From: Planctomycetota bacterium
GTDB lineage: Bacteria; Planctomycetota; Planctomycetia; Isosphaerales; Isosphaeraceae
Direction: 5' to 3'
NCBI GenBank assembly: GCA_021791715.1
Contig: JAJYWB010000065.1
Location: forward strand, 1 to 35,417
DNA: 35,417 nucleotides
Both the position numbers and the translations under genes were made by a program. The number at the start of each line of letters is the position of its first letter. The stretch's first letter is position 1. The notes beneath the pieces are model-generated. The model did not search any database and was not told the origin of the DNA. It was given only the letters and a program-made list of their open reading frames with translations. Of the stretch, positions 1 through 8,463 are shown one piece after another.

Positions 1-89
1 GTTCTTCGTTGGGGCCGAGGCGTCGGCACGACCACGCCGCCGTTTGTGCTTGTTTCGGGCGAACCCGTTTCACCGGCGGCAAGAGTCAT
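1..89 (-). CDS. Possible 5' end of an unidentified gene, cut by the window edge
   Basis: On the minus strand an ATG at 89-87 opens a frame of 29 codons without a stop before the window ends. The product is rich in Gly, Thr and Pro (it begins MTLAAGETGSPET and runs into VVVPTPRP), which resembles the disordered N-terminus of many planctomycete proteins. There is no clear Shine-Dalgarno sequence. The plus-strand frame is also open here, so the call rests mainly on composition. Function cannot be named. Confidence 0.25.
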   Translation of the reverse strand, partial: MTLAAGETGSPETSTNGGVVVPTPRPQRR

Positions 90-244
90 GTTAACACGAT
101 CTTCGTCGAAAGCAACCCCCCGGTTCGGTTTTTTTTGGGGAGGGCCTTTTCGGCCGCTGGAAATGCTTGGCTCCATCTCATGCAATCATTATCGGGCGAC
201 CGAACGATCGGATTTGGATTCCGCCGCGATCGATCGATTAATGC

Positions 245-817
245 TTAATCGGGAAAAAGTTCGGCGACGTCGATCCGCCAACCCGGGACCGCGGGCTCGG
301 CGTCGGCGACGTCCCCTTTTTGAAAAACGACCGCCGTTTCGGGAGAATCGGCCCGATACGATCGAATACACATGTTAACAGGATCGACATCCCAGACGAC
401 TTTCGTTCCCGCCTCGAAATAATCGGCGCGTTTGGCTGCGATCTCGATTTCAGCGGCTTTGCCGTAGTTGGATTTACTTCGGACTTCGACGGCGAAGTTC
501 GGCGATCCCTGGATAAAGTCCATTTTGTCGGGAGGGAGCGGTCCGTCGTAAAGAGAAGCATCGGGTGAGAAGGACTCTCGACCGCTTGACAATTCGGGAA
601 CGACGTAACCGATGCTGTCCGTAAGAGCAAGTCCCCGACCCGTTTTTTTGGCGTGGCTTCTTAAGGATACAGCAATTTCCAGTGAGATCCAATTTGGTTG
701 CAAGCCCGTCGCCATGTATCTCACGATCCTTCCGCCGATCAATTCGGCCTTCCCCTCGGTTCGATACAGATCGGCGATCGTCGCGGTTCCTCGGGTCGTC
801 GTTGTCGTCGCGGTCAT
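245..817 (-). CDS. Uma2-family PD-(D/E)XK nuclease-like protein, copy 1
   Basis: This 190-residue protein has the Uma2 (DUF820) layout: an N-terminal helix and Glu25 in GKAELI, Pro85-Asp86 in FSPDASLYD, then a beta strand with Glu111 in FAVEVRSKSNYGK. After that come a Lys-Arg-x-x-Tyr helix (129-133) and the strand VVWDVDP. Spacing fits a restriction-endonuclease-like fold, but no cellular substrate is established for most Uma2 proteins, which are multi-copy in cyanobacteria and planctomycetes. The ATG is preceded by GGAGGG at a good distance. A paralogue lies 182 bp upstream on the same strand, and their last 60 or so residues are identical, which indicates recent duplication or gene conversion. 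I am confident of the family and not of the role. Confidence 0.87.
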   Translation of the reverse strand: MTATTTTTRGTATIADLYRTEGKAELIGGRIVRYMATGLQPNWISLEIAVSLRSHAKKTGRGLALTDSIGYVVPELSSGRESFSPDASLYDGPLPPDKMDFIQGSPNFAVEVRSKSNYGKAAEIEIAAKRADYFEAGTKVVWDVDPVNMCIRSYRADSPETAVVFQKGDVADAEPAVPGWRIDVAELFPD

Positions 818-998
818 GGCCGTTTCCCTCCGTCGGCTAGTTCTTTATCAATCTTATCGATACGTCGAGAAATCGACAATCCGGGCGAATCAAATCGATT
901 CGATCATCACGACGATCGGACGAATCAATTCAAGGAGCAGAATTATGATTATATTCAAGCGATTAAATATAAAGCTTCAAGAAGCGGGGACGCTCTTT

Positions 999-1565
999 TC
1001 AATCGGGGAACAGTTCGGCGACGTCGATCCGCCAACCGGGGACCGCTGGCTCGGCGTCGGCGACGTCCCCTTTTTGAAAAACGACCGCCGTTTCGGGAGA
1101 ATCGGCTCGATACGATCGAATGCACATGTTAACAGGATCGACATCCCAGACGACTTTGGTTCCCGCCTCGAAATAATCGGCGCGTTTGGCTGCGATCTCG
1201 GCTTCGGCGACCTTACCGTAATCGTTTTCGCTCCGAACCTCGACGGCGAATGTCGGAGCGCCCTCGATGAATTTCATGCGGTTTTGCGGAAGCGGTCCGT
1301 CGTAGTACGAGGCGTCGGGAGAGAAGGACTCTCGACCATTCGACAGTTCTGGAACGGCGTAACCGATGCTGTCGGTGTATGCGAATCCTTTTCTCAAGGA
1401 TTTCGCGTAATTCCTGAGAGCGACGAAAATTTCTCCCGCGACGCGATTGGGTTCATGTCCGGTCGCCATGTATCTCACGATCCTTCCGCCGATGAGTTCG
1501 GCCTTCCCCTCGGTTCGATACAGATCGGCGATCGTCGCGGTTCCTCGGGTCGTCGTCGGCGTCAT
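999..1565 (-). CDS. Uma2-family PD-(D/E)XK nuclease-like protein, copy 2
   Basis: This is the tandem paralogue of the gene at 245-817. It keeps the same landmarks: GKAELIGGR near the N-terminus, FSPDASYYD, FAVEVRSENDYGK and VVWDVDP. The N-terminal and central parts differ at many positions (for example it has EPNRVAGEIFVALRNYAKS where copy 1 has QPNWISLEIAVSLRSHAKK), while the C-terminal third is identical. I chose the ATG at 1565 rather than an in-frame start six codons upstream. It aligns with the start of copy 1 (both begin MT-Thr-rich-RGTATIADL) and has a GGGGGA ribosome site just before it. The role is unknown; a nuclease-like fold is expected from the family. Confidence 0.86.
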   Translation of the reverse strand: MTPTTTRGTATIADLYRTEGKAELIGGRIVRYMATGHEPNRVAGEIFVALRNYAKSLRKGFAYTDSIGYAVPELSNGRESFSPDASYYDGPLPQNRMKFIEGAPTFAVEVRSENDYGKVAEAEIAAKRADYFEAGTKVVWDVDPVNMCIRSYRADSPETAVVFQKGDVADAEPAVPGWRIDVAELFPD

Positions 1566-1735
1566 GAGTCGTATCCCCCACAAAAAATCCCGCTTTCATC
1601 GTATCGATCATCCGATCAATCGACAATCGGAGCGGATCATCGGGTCCGGAAGAAGCCGGGAGACGCGTCGGCGACGTTAGCTATCAATTATACGATGAAA
1701 CGAGGATCGATCGGTTCATCCCTCCGAAATCAAAC

Positions 1736-2587
1736 TCATCGGCTTGGAGGCGATAATTCGGGAATCCTGGTTGATTTACCTCCCGATTCGATCCGAATGA
1801 TCGGCGCCGATTCGACGCCTTTCGTTTCCAGCATCAGCCGCGATCGCCCCGATCCGTCGCGAAACGACGCCGAACTCGCGACTCCCGCGGTCGACCTCAA
1901 TTCAACAAGTGGATTTATAACTAAATCTAGAAACGAAAATGTCGCGTCTCCGTCGGATTCGATCTTCAATAGGGCGATCGTGTTTCCACGTTCACCCAAA
2001 AGCTCGATGCGAGGTCGACCGTCGCCGAACAATCCCAGATCCAACCGTTTCTTGCCGTTTTTATCGAGAAACTCCAAGCCGGGAGATCCGGCACGACCCA
2101 ATCCCAGGCGGAGTCGCGCCGTTCCCGTTCGATCGCTGAACGTCATTGAAGCAACGTCGTCGGCTTCCGGCCCGTTCTCGATCGCGAGCTTCTTTTTTCC
2201 GTTGTTCAATTCCATATACAAGGTCTTGTTTGTTCGATTGTTCCAAATACGGATCACGCGATCGGCGTTCGAGGGATCGACGAAGTTGAGAATCGGAGAC
2301 CTGTCGGTCGTGGAAGCGAGAATCGCGGTCTGTTTTCCCGCTTCGTCCTTAAGGATGAACCATCTTCCAGAATAAACCATGTTTTTCATGGCGTAAATGC
2401 TTGCTATTATCAGATAGGCAATTACAAAGACGATGATGCCGAGACGAATCGCGAAAAAGATTATTTGCCGACGACGAATCCGAATCAGCTCGCTTCGGAA
2501 CGCATGATTCTCTTGCGATAAGAGGCGACATTCGTTCTCAAGAGTTTCGAGCCTTGTCAGCAAAGCCGAGGCGCTTATCTCGTCCAC
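1736..2587 (-). CDS. Membrane-anchored protein with glycine/aspartate beta-repeats, unknown function
   Basis: This 283-residue protein is not one I can name. Residues 1-38 form a short Glu/Leu-rich coiled-coil-like segment, residues 41-64 are a single hydrophobic helix (IIFFAIRLGIIVFVIAYLI), and the rest is a beta-rich ectodomain. The ectodomain repeats a pattern like F-x-D-x-x-G-x-x-R-L-x-L-x-L (for example SDRTGTARLRLGLG, LDKNGKKRLDLGLF and RDGSGRSRLMLE), which suggests a stacked beta-solenoid. With no signal cleavage site it is probably a type II anchor with the repeats outside. The start is GTG at 2587, supported by GGAG eight bases upstream. It sits alone between Uma2 and DUF4058 genes. 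Confidence 0.72.
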   Translation of the reverse strand: MDEISASALLTRLETLENECRLLSQENHAFRSELIRIRRRQIIFFAIRLGIIVFVIAYLIIASIYAMKNMVYSGRWFILKDEAGKQTAILASTTDRSPILNFVDPSNADRVIRIWNNRTNKTLYMELNNGKKKLAIENGPEADDVASMTFSDRTGTARLRLGLGRAGSPGLEFLDKNGKKRLDLGLFGDGRPRIELLGERGNTIALLKIESDGDATFSFLDLVINPLVELRSTAGVASSASFRDGSGRSRLMLETKGVESAPIIRIESGGKSTRIPELSPPSR

Positions 2588-2814
2588 GTTTTGATCTCCG
2601 GATCGGAGAGAAAAGAAGGATCTTACGTCATGGAGAGAAATACACTCTAAAGGGCGAGCGAGATCGAATCAACGGCTAAGATCGCCGATAACGTTGATCG
2701 CCAATATGCGTCTCATTGTTTTCACGTCTTCTTAACCCAAATTGAATATTAGATATGTGCAAATTCATAGCGAGACGGTTCCTTTAGCTTCCGGGCCGTC
2801 TCAAATCGTTCGTC

Positions 2815-3648
2815 TTACGGCTTGAGCAAAGCATTCGCCCAAGCCGCGTCGATCTCTTCGAGCGGAGGGTCGGGTGGAGCGGCGTAATCGACCTCGCCGC
2901 GAAGGTACGGCCCCGTATCGTACGCTCGCTGGAAGACATATTGAAGATCGAGAGGAGTTTCTTCCTCGTCGCTTCGAAGCGGGATCGCGATGCACGGCAA
3001 TATGTCGCGAATTCCGATTGGAACGATGGAAAATCCGAAGCGATCGGCGGATCGACGCCAGGAACGGCTAATCAGCACAAGGTAATGGGCGTTGGAAACG
3101 AGCGACGCGAGCGATTCGGCGACCCGACTTTCCGAAAAAACGCGATCCCCCGATCGAAGTAGGTCGATCTCGACGAAATTCGCGTCGCCGGCGAGGATTT
3201 CGCGTCTGCGAGCGAGATACGAGGCGCGGTCTCTACCGGGACGCTTGTTCGAGGGGCTAACGATTTCAACGACCGTAATCAAACGATGTGGTTTGGCCGA
3301 TTCGTGAATCTCGACGAACGCGCGGCGAATCCGCTCGAACTCCTCGAAGATCTCGATCTCTTCGGAAAGTTCACGACGTGGAAGTTCGACGAGCGTCGAT
3401 CGCCGAGCGACGGAGGTTCGCGATTCGTCGCGAGCGATCCCCACATCGGCGACGATTTGTCGACGACTCATCGGTTCATCATCCTCGTAAATATCGAGTT
3501 CAAATCGATATTCGGTGCGCGCCAGATAACGCGAGGGAAGGATGCGATTGAGTTCGTTGCGGATTTCGACGGCGAGCGAGCTATGGAAATCGGGCCAAAG
3601 GTCGCGTCGTTCCAGGTACGGATCCACGCCCGGGAATGGTGAAGGCAT
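2815..3648 (-). CDS. DUF4058 family protein, copy 1
   Basis: This 277-residue protein begins MPSPFPGVDPYLE, the hallmark opening of DUF4058. It continues with WPDFHSSLAVEIRNELN and LPSRYLARTEYR, then Asp68 in VADVG. The core strand has Glu128 in VVEIVSPSNK, followed by Tyr144 and an acidic strand FVEIDLLRSGD (about 158-168). No biochemical function is established for the family. The start is the ATG at 3648 because AAGGAG lies six bases before it and it coincides with the conserved N-terminus. Upstream in-frame codons lack both. A second, divergent DUF4058 gene is at 11729-12457. The Glu-x-x-Ser-x-x-Asn-Lys core resembles Uma2, so a distant restriction-endonuclease-like fold is possible (inference). 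Confidence 0.88.
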   Translation of the reverse strand: MPSPFPGVDPYLERRDLWPDFHSSLAVEIRNELNRILPSRYLARTEYRFELDIYEDDEPMSRRQIVADVGIARDESRTSVARRSTLVELPRRELSEEIEIFEEFERIRRAFVEIHESAKPHRLITVVEIVSPSNKRPGRDRASYLARRREILAGDANFVEIDLLRSGDRVFSESRVAESLASLVSNAHYLVLISRSWRRSADRFGFSIVPIGIRDILPCIAIPLRSDEEETPLDLQYVFQRAYDTGPYLRGEVDYAAPPDPPLEEIDAAWANALLKP

Positions 3649-3801
3649 CGATAACTCCTTAATCGAATCGCAAGGCGAAGAAATCCGTTGAAACATTCTC
3701 AAATCGAAACGGTCGTCATTGATTTATCCTACCACGAAAAGCGATTCGATTGAGGATCGGAAAAGCGCGATCGGGTTCTTAAATTACTAATGATAAACGA
3801 T

Positions 3802-6800
3802 TTAGACTCTCACGCCGTCGGCTTCGGGGTGACGAACGCGAATCGGCGGCGATCCGTTTACGCTCGCGGTCGGGTCGACGAACACGCGTACGCGATCGCG
3901 CTTGAGTTTCACTTTGGCGTGGATCGGTAATTCGGCGCCGTCGCGTGTCGCGGGGAAGCGTTCGACGATTTCACCGTCGTCGCAAGATAAAGGCACGGCG
4001 CGGGGATGAGCGACGAGGATCGTCGGCGGAATCGAGGCGCCCGCGGGTCTCGTTTGATACGCGATCCTCCTTCCCTTGCCGGGGAAAACGGGAGGGAGGA
4101 TCGAGTAGGCAAGCTCGATTTCTGGGGTCGGTCCGGGAACGAGGGTTTCGGCGGTCGGGTCGATACCGGGCGAATAAAAGCGCGAACCGTCGATCGCGAT
4201 GACGCTGAAAACGCGCACCCGCCACGGGCCCGCGACGCCTTGTGGAAGCGTAATCGCATGATAACCCGATCGGCTGTATTCGTCCTCCGAAACCACCTCG
4301 ACCAAAGCCGACGGGTCTTCGGGAGAAATCGGCCCTTCGCCCGCTTTCACGACGACGACGGATTGCGCCGCGTGCGAATTCCAACGCCATCGTAGATGAA
4401 CGCGCAGGCTGCCGTCGATTCGAGCGGCGCGGAGTTCGGCGGGATCCTCGAGGCACGAAAACGGGGTCGATCGACCCGCGGCGGCGCGGCCTCCGCGGAT
4501 CGAAAACGGAGTATAATAGCAGATCCACATATCGTCAGGAATTTGATCAAACGCAATTTCATTCGAGGCGTTTTCGATTTGTTCGCCTTCGAGTTTATCG
4601 AGATCGCGGGGATCGATCGCCTCGCCGGGGAGCAATCCCGGAGGGCGGAGCGAGCGGAGGATGCGCGTCGTGGCGAAGTCGGGGTTTTTCCAGGAGATTC
4701 GCAGGCGACCGTCGGCCTCGCGTTTCAGGGTCAATCCCTCGACCGCGACGGGGGGCGATTGCGGGATCGCCGAGACGGCGACGCCGAGCGAGATCCCCCG
4801 TCTGCCGTCGGCGAGCTTGTATTCCGATTTAATGAGATAGTGATACGTACAATCTTCTTTCAGACCGGTATCGGACGCGTGCTCGCGCGAGCATTCGATT
4901 TGAACGCCGTCTTCGGAGTTGACGGGAGGCGAGCCGATTTTTCGGACGACGCGGGCGCGTGCGGCCTGTTCGGGGAGTTTCCACGAGAGGTCGATTTTTC
5001 CTTGAGACGCGTCGATCCGAACGTCGGCGGGATCGAATAGCGCCGGGAATTGCGTCGAGGTCGTCGCTCCTCTCGGCGAGTGTGTCGAGCCTTTGAGGGT
5101 GAAAACCGAGTAGCCGTAGTATTCGCCGGGGATCGCGGTTCGATCGTCGCAGCCCGTTTTTTCGGTCTCGGCGATCGTGTCGCCGTCGTGAATTCCCGCG
5201 GGGAGTCCGCGCCATTTTCTGACGACGCGGTAACGCAACGGAGTCGACCCCGAGTGATCGGGCGCCGCGGCCCAGCGGATCCGGAACCGATCGCGATCGA
5301 CGATCGCGACGATTTTGGGCGGAGGTTCGGGAGGGCAAAGCGCCAATCCTTCGCGCGCCTCGGCGAGATCGGCGGCGATCGCCAAACTGTCGCGAAACAG
5401 CTTGCGAGCCGAGGCGGGATCGGTCGGCGCCAAAGCCGCCGCGGACGCCGCCAAAGCTTGCGCCTCGCGCAATTTCTCGGCGAGTTCGCGCCGAGCCGCG
5501 TGCGATCGCTCGTCGCCGGCGTGCACGAGTTTGATCCATTCGTCCACATGCTCAAGCGCTTTGACAAGTCGTTTGCGACTTAATTCGGATTGATACGCCT
5601 CGATCGCTCGATCGATTTCGGCGAGCTTGGTTTTAACGATCTCGATTCCGTTCCGCGCTCCGACATGATTGGGGGCGTAGGAGCGAACGACTTCAAGATG
5701 TGCGAGCGCGGCGTGATAATCGCGGATTTTCTCGGCGCGTCGAGCCGCCTCGAAGCGGCGCAACAAAGGGATTCGGTTGATCTCTAAAAAGCCGCAATCG
5801 CATCGCTTTTTATCGATCCAGTGCGCCGTTTTGCACGACGGGCACTCCCATTTGAGCGATCCCCTACAATGACGACACTCGGGCTGCGATTCGCGCGCCA
5901 CTTTGGCGTGATCGGTAAGCCCGAAACACGAATAACACCGAAGCTCGCGGCGATCGACGACCGCGGCGTCGGCGTACCACGCGGCTCGAGCCGAATCCCA
6001 TTCAACATCCAAGTCTTTACATAATCGTTTCATTAAGATCTCGGCGCGATTCGCTTCGATTCCTTTTCGACTCGCCTCGAAGAGCAGCTCGCGTTTCGTA
6101 CCGTCGTCGAGGGCTCGAAGGACGCCGATCGCGAATTTCGCCGCGTCTTGAAACTCCTCCTCGGCCATATGAACGAGCGTACGATCGTAGCGCGCTCGTT
6201 TTTGGGGATCGCATAAATGAGACTGAGCGAAGGTCGCGGCGTCGAGCCAGGCGGTTTTTTCGGCGGTCGTTTGCGATTTGTTGTTCCACTGCTTGCGCAG
6301 TTCTTCGGCGCTTGTTTTGATCTGATCGAGCGAAGCGACGCGGGGAAGGTCGAGAACTTCGTAGAGAGTGTTTTTTTGTATTTGATCAAGTACGTCTTTA
6401 ATCATGCGCCTCGTCGTTTTGTCTTGAACGTCGGGAGGGGGTTCGGGAGGGGTTTGCGTCCGCGGCGGCTCGGCGAAATCGGCGATGTGTCGCGTCATGC
6501 TTTCAAATGTTTGATCGTCGATCGCGAATTTCGCGGCGAGGGCTCGTAATTCGTCGCGATCGGTCGAGCTCAGCCCTCCCTTCGCCGAACGAAGGCGCAC
6601 CCTTCGTTCGAACTCCTCGATCCGCTCGAGCTTCTCTTTTCGCGCCGAAGCGTCGAGCTCGGCGTCGTAAGCCTTCCTCCCGTCGGCGTCGCCCAACAAA
6701 GCGCGTTTTATCTCGGGAATTACATCAAGGTATTTTTGGTATTGAATTTTCGTTTTCGGATTGCGCGTTCCTTTCGACCATTCGATCCGCTTACGGCCGA

Positions 6801-6870
6801 GCGCTTGCTCGATCGCCTGCGAATCGGCCGAGCGATCGATTCCCAGAATCTCATAATAATTCAGGAGCAT
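3802..6870 (-). CDS. Degenerate J-domain / zinc-ribbon / FN3-repeat protein
   Basis: This 1022-residue protein is apparently cytoplasmic, with no signal peptide or membrane helix. Domains in order: a J-like domain at 1-72 (NYYEILGIDRSAD...GRKAYDAEL) in which the HPD motif is replaced by WSKGTRNP; a helical linker and Pro-rich stretch (to about 148). A second J-like domain follows at about 166-232 (TLYEVLDLPRVAS...KRARYDRTL), also without HPD. A zinc ribbon with eight cysteines, C312/C315, C332/C335, C343/C346 and C357/C359, comes next. Then come TPR-like helices (about 370-510) and three or four FN3-like beta domains (about 512-905) with a C-terminal beta region. Loss of HPD argues against stimulating Hsp70 ATPase, and no Hsp70 gene is nearby. 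It probably acts as a multi-domain scaffold (inference). The next upstream gene is a small GAF protein. Confidence 0.85.
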   Translation of the reverse strand: MLLNYYEILGIDRSADSQAIEQALGRKRIEWSKGTRNPKTKIQYQKYLDVIPEIKRALLGDADGRKAYDAELDASARKEKLERIEEFERRVRLRSAKGGLSSTDRDELRALAAKFAIDDQTFESMTRHIADFAEPPRTQTPPEPPPDVQDKTTRRMIKDVLDQIQKNTLYEVLDLPRVASLDQIKTSAEELRKQWNNKSQTTAEKTAWLDAATFAQSHLCDPQKRARYDRTLVHMAEEEFQDAAKFAIGVLRALDDGTKRELLFEASRKGIEANRAEILMKRLCKDLDVEWDSARAAWYADAAVVDRRELRCYSCFGLTDHAKVARESQPECRHCRGSLKWECPSCKTAHWIDKKRCDCGFLEINRIPLLRRFEAARRAEKIRDYHAALAHLEVVRSYAPNHVGARNGIEIVKTKLAEIDRAIEAYQSELSRKRLVKALEHVDEWIKLVHAGDERSHAARRELAEKLREAQALAASAAALAPTDPASARKLFRDSLAIAADLAEAREGLALCPPEPPPKIVAIVDRDRFRIRWAAAPDHSGSTPLRYRVVRKWRGLPAGIHDGDTIAETEKTGCDDRTAIPGEYYGYSVFTLKGSTHSPRGATTSTQFPALFDPADVRIDASQGKIDLSWKLPEQAARARVVRKIGSPPVNSEDGVQIECSREHASDTGLKEDCTYHYLIKSEYKLADGRRGISLGVAVSAIPQSPPVAVEGLTLKREADGRLRISWKNPDFATTRILRSLRPPGLLPGEAIDPRDLDKLEGEQIENASNEIAFDQIPDDMWICYYTPFSIRGGRAAAGRSTPFSCLEDPAELRAARIDGSLRVHLRWRWNSHAAQSVVVVKAGEGPISPEDPSALVEVVSEDEYSRSGYHAITLPQGVAGPWRVRVFSVIAIDGSRFYSPGIDPTAETLVPGPTPEIELAYSILPPVFPGKGRRIAYQTRPAGASIPPTILVAHPRAVPLSCDDGEIVERFPATRDGAELPIHAKVKLKRDRVRVFVDPTASVNGSPPIRVRHPEADGVRV

Positions 6871-7038
6871 ATTCTTAAGTACCTATAAGTAATGATCTGT
6901 ATAATTACGAAATTTCGATCGCGCCGATCGACGCTTGGCGGCGCTTCGGGTCGAGCCGTCGAAACGCTCCGGTCGAAATCGCGCCGCTTCGTCGCGGCGT
7001 TTCGTACCGCCCCGAACGCGCCGGGCGAACACGCTTGA

Positions 7039-7491
7039 TTATACGAAAGCGACGAGCCGAGACGCGAGTGTGCGCACAAGTTCGGAAACGACTTCGTCGT
7101 TCCGGTTCGATCCGTTCACGCCGATCGAGACGACGCCGATCGGTCGGCCTTGAAGATTCAAGATCGGCGCGGCGATCGATCGTTCGGCGCCGAGTCTGCG
7201 CAGCCAATACCCCGAACCGACTTCGGGATCGAGATCGCGCGCGTACGATACGATCGATTTGAGCTCGACCGCGGCGCGAACGATCGCGAGCGAAATCCGA
7301 TCGAGCGGAACCGAACGCGTCGCAGCGGCGAAGCTCGTCGCGGTTTCCTCCGGCAAGCTTCCTCCCGCGACAAATTCGACGAGTTCGAGCCGATCATCGG
7401 CGAGCCGCCAAAAGCCCGCCCCGGGCGATTCAAGATCGCTTACAAGGCGCTCAAGAGCCTCTCGAGGCGTTCGAAAAACGATGTCGGACAT
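7039..7491 (-). CDS. Small GAF-domain protein
   Basis: This 150-residue protein is essentially a single GAF-like domain. After an N-terminal helix (REALERLVSDL) come strands FWRLADDRLELVEF, a helix ending in the segment LKSIVSY, and then ERSIAAPILNLQGRPIGVVSIGVN, which is the typical GAF core of consecutive strands. A closing helix (VVSELVRTLASRLVAFV) follows. There is no output domain, so it would bind a small ligand or partner rather than act alone. It could serve the J/zinc-ribbon protein encoded 168 bp downstream on the same strand (inference from neighbourhood). The ATG at 7491 has no convincing ribosome site. Confidence 0.68.
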   Translation of the reverse strand: MSDIVFRTPREALERLVSDLESPGAGFWRLADDRLELVEFVAGGSLPEETATSFAAATRSVPLDRISLAIVRAAVELKSIVSYARDLDPEVGSGYWLRRLGAERSIAAPILNLQGRPIGVVSIGVNGSNRNDEVVSELVRTLASRLVAFV

Positions 7492-7518
7492 GGCGGAATA
7501 ACCATCAGCAGGTTTAAG

Positions 7519-8010
7519 CTATTTCACACTTGATGATTTTGTCGACGATCGCCGCAACGCGTCGGGAACATTTCGACCCGCGAGATAATAGACATAAGCG
7601 GCGACGGCGGTCGATCGTTCGGGACCGAGAGTTCCGAGCCAGCCGGGCATCGAGGTGTTTTTCACCCCTTGGCAAACGACTTCGTAAACTTGCTCGGGTT
7701 TATCGCCGTGTTTCCATTCGCGATCGGTGAGATCACCCGGGGGAGGGCCTTTGAGCCCTCGGGAAATCGGTCCGTCGCCTCGTCCCGAGACGCCGTGGCA
7801 GCTTACGCAACGATCGAGAAAAACCTCGCGTCCCTGAACGAGCAAGGCGTCGCCGGCGATTTCTTTGGGAGGGGGGCCGACGCGATTGCGCGCCATCCCG
7901 TAAAAAATCGAACCGATCAGGAAAAGCGAAAGGACGCCGAAGATGATCCACGATCGACCCGTCGAACCTTCGCGAGCGATCGTTTCCCAAGCGTTCTCGC
8001 CGGAATCCAA
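7519..8010 (-). CDS. Membrane-anchored monohaem cytochrome c
   Basis: The product (163 residues) carries one membrane helix at about 21-40 (WIIFGVLSLFLIGSIFYG) and a class I cytochrome c domain outside. The haem site is C68-V-S-C71-H72, and M121 in SMPGW is the likely sixth ligand. SGRGDGP after the haem site and the C-terminal helix AVAAYVYYLAG are typical. It would shuttle electrons at the periplasmic face; its redox partner is not evident here. The frame stays open far upstream but runs into the tRNA at 8097-8169, so the start must lie below that. The only usual start codon before the helix is TTG at 8010. Without it the first ATG falls after the membrane helix. The start is therefore inferred. 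Confidence 0.85.
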   Translation of the reverse strand: MDSGENAWETIAREGSTGRSWIIFGVLSLFLIGSIFYGMARNRVGPPPKEIAGDALLVQGREVFLDRCVSCHGVSGRGDGPISRGLKGPPPGDLTDREWKHGDKPEQVYEVVCQGVKNTSMPGWLGTLGPERSTAVAAYVYYLAGRNVPDALRRSSTKSSSVK

Positions 8011-8096
8011 GGGGCCGTCTCTACTTGAGTTATGGAAAAAATTCAAGCGAAAATCCGCGGCGAGCCGATCGTCGATCGACCCGAATCGAAGCAAAG

Positions 8097-8169
<73 letters not shown>

Positions 8170-8183
8170 GTGAAGACGTAATG

Positions 8184-8212
8184 AGCTTAGCCGCGGTCGA
8201 CTCGCCACGCAA
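8184..8212 (-). promoter_or_regulatory. Candidate sigma-70 promoter of tRNA-Ala
   Basis: On the minus strand TTGCGT (8212-8207) and TAAGCT (8189-8184) are separated by exactly 17 bases. They lie about 15 bases upstream of the tRNA 5' end, the distance expected for a stable-RNA promoter. The -10 match is modest. Confidence 0.4.
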
Positions 8213-8441
8213 GCCGGTTTTTGCGTGACACTCGTACGAGAGGTCGATAGAATCGACGAATCGCGTGAAATCAAGACCTTCGATCGATCTTCGAGGTTCG
8301 CGATCGGTTCAAAAAGAGCCGCTTCGATCGATCGTAACCGGCCGTTGTGAGCTCCGACGATCGCGAAGCGTGCCGACGCGATTCGCACCGTTCGATATTA
8401 ATCAACCATGCGGGGCGGGACACGCGATCGACAACCGGGTT

Positions 8442-8447
8442 TATAAT
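8442..8447 (+). promoter_or_regulatory. Candidate -10 element (TATAAT) for the small membrane protein
   Basis: A perfect TATAAT lies 17 bases before the ATG at 8464, which would give a very short leader that still holds the AGGA ribosome site. No good -35 hexamer is present (GGACAC is nearest), so this is tentative. Confidence 0.4.
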
Positions 8448-8463
8448 TTCTTCAGGATAACAC

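Noticed and set aside
100..140. CCGGTTCGG followed by eight T's
   Set aside because: The stem is only three to four pairs, and no plus-strand gene ends here.
612..2375. Plus-strand open frame of almost 590 codons
   Set aside because: It lies antisense to both the second Uma2 gene and the membrane beta-repeat gene, is Arg/Ser-rich and matches no family. The minus-strand genes have ribosome sites and recognisable domains.
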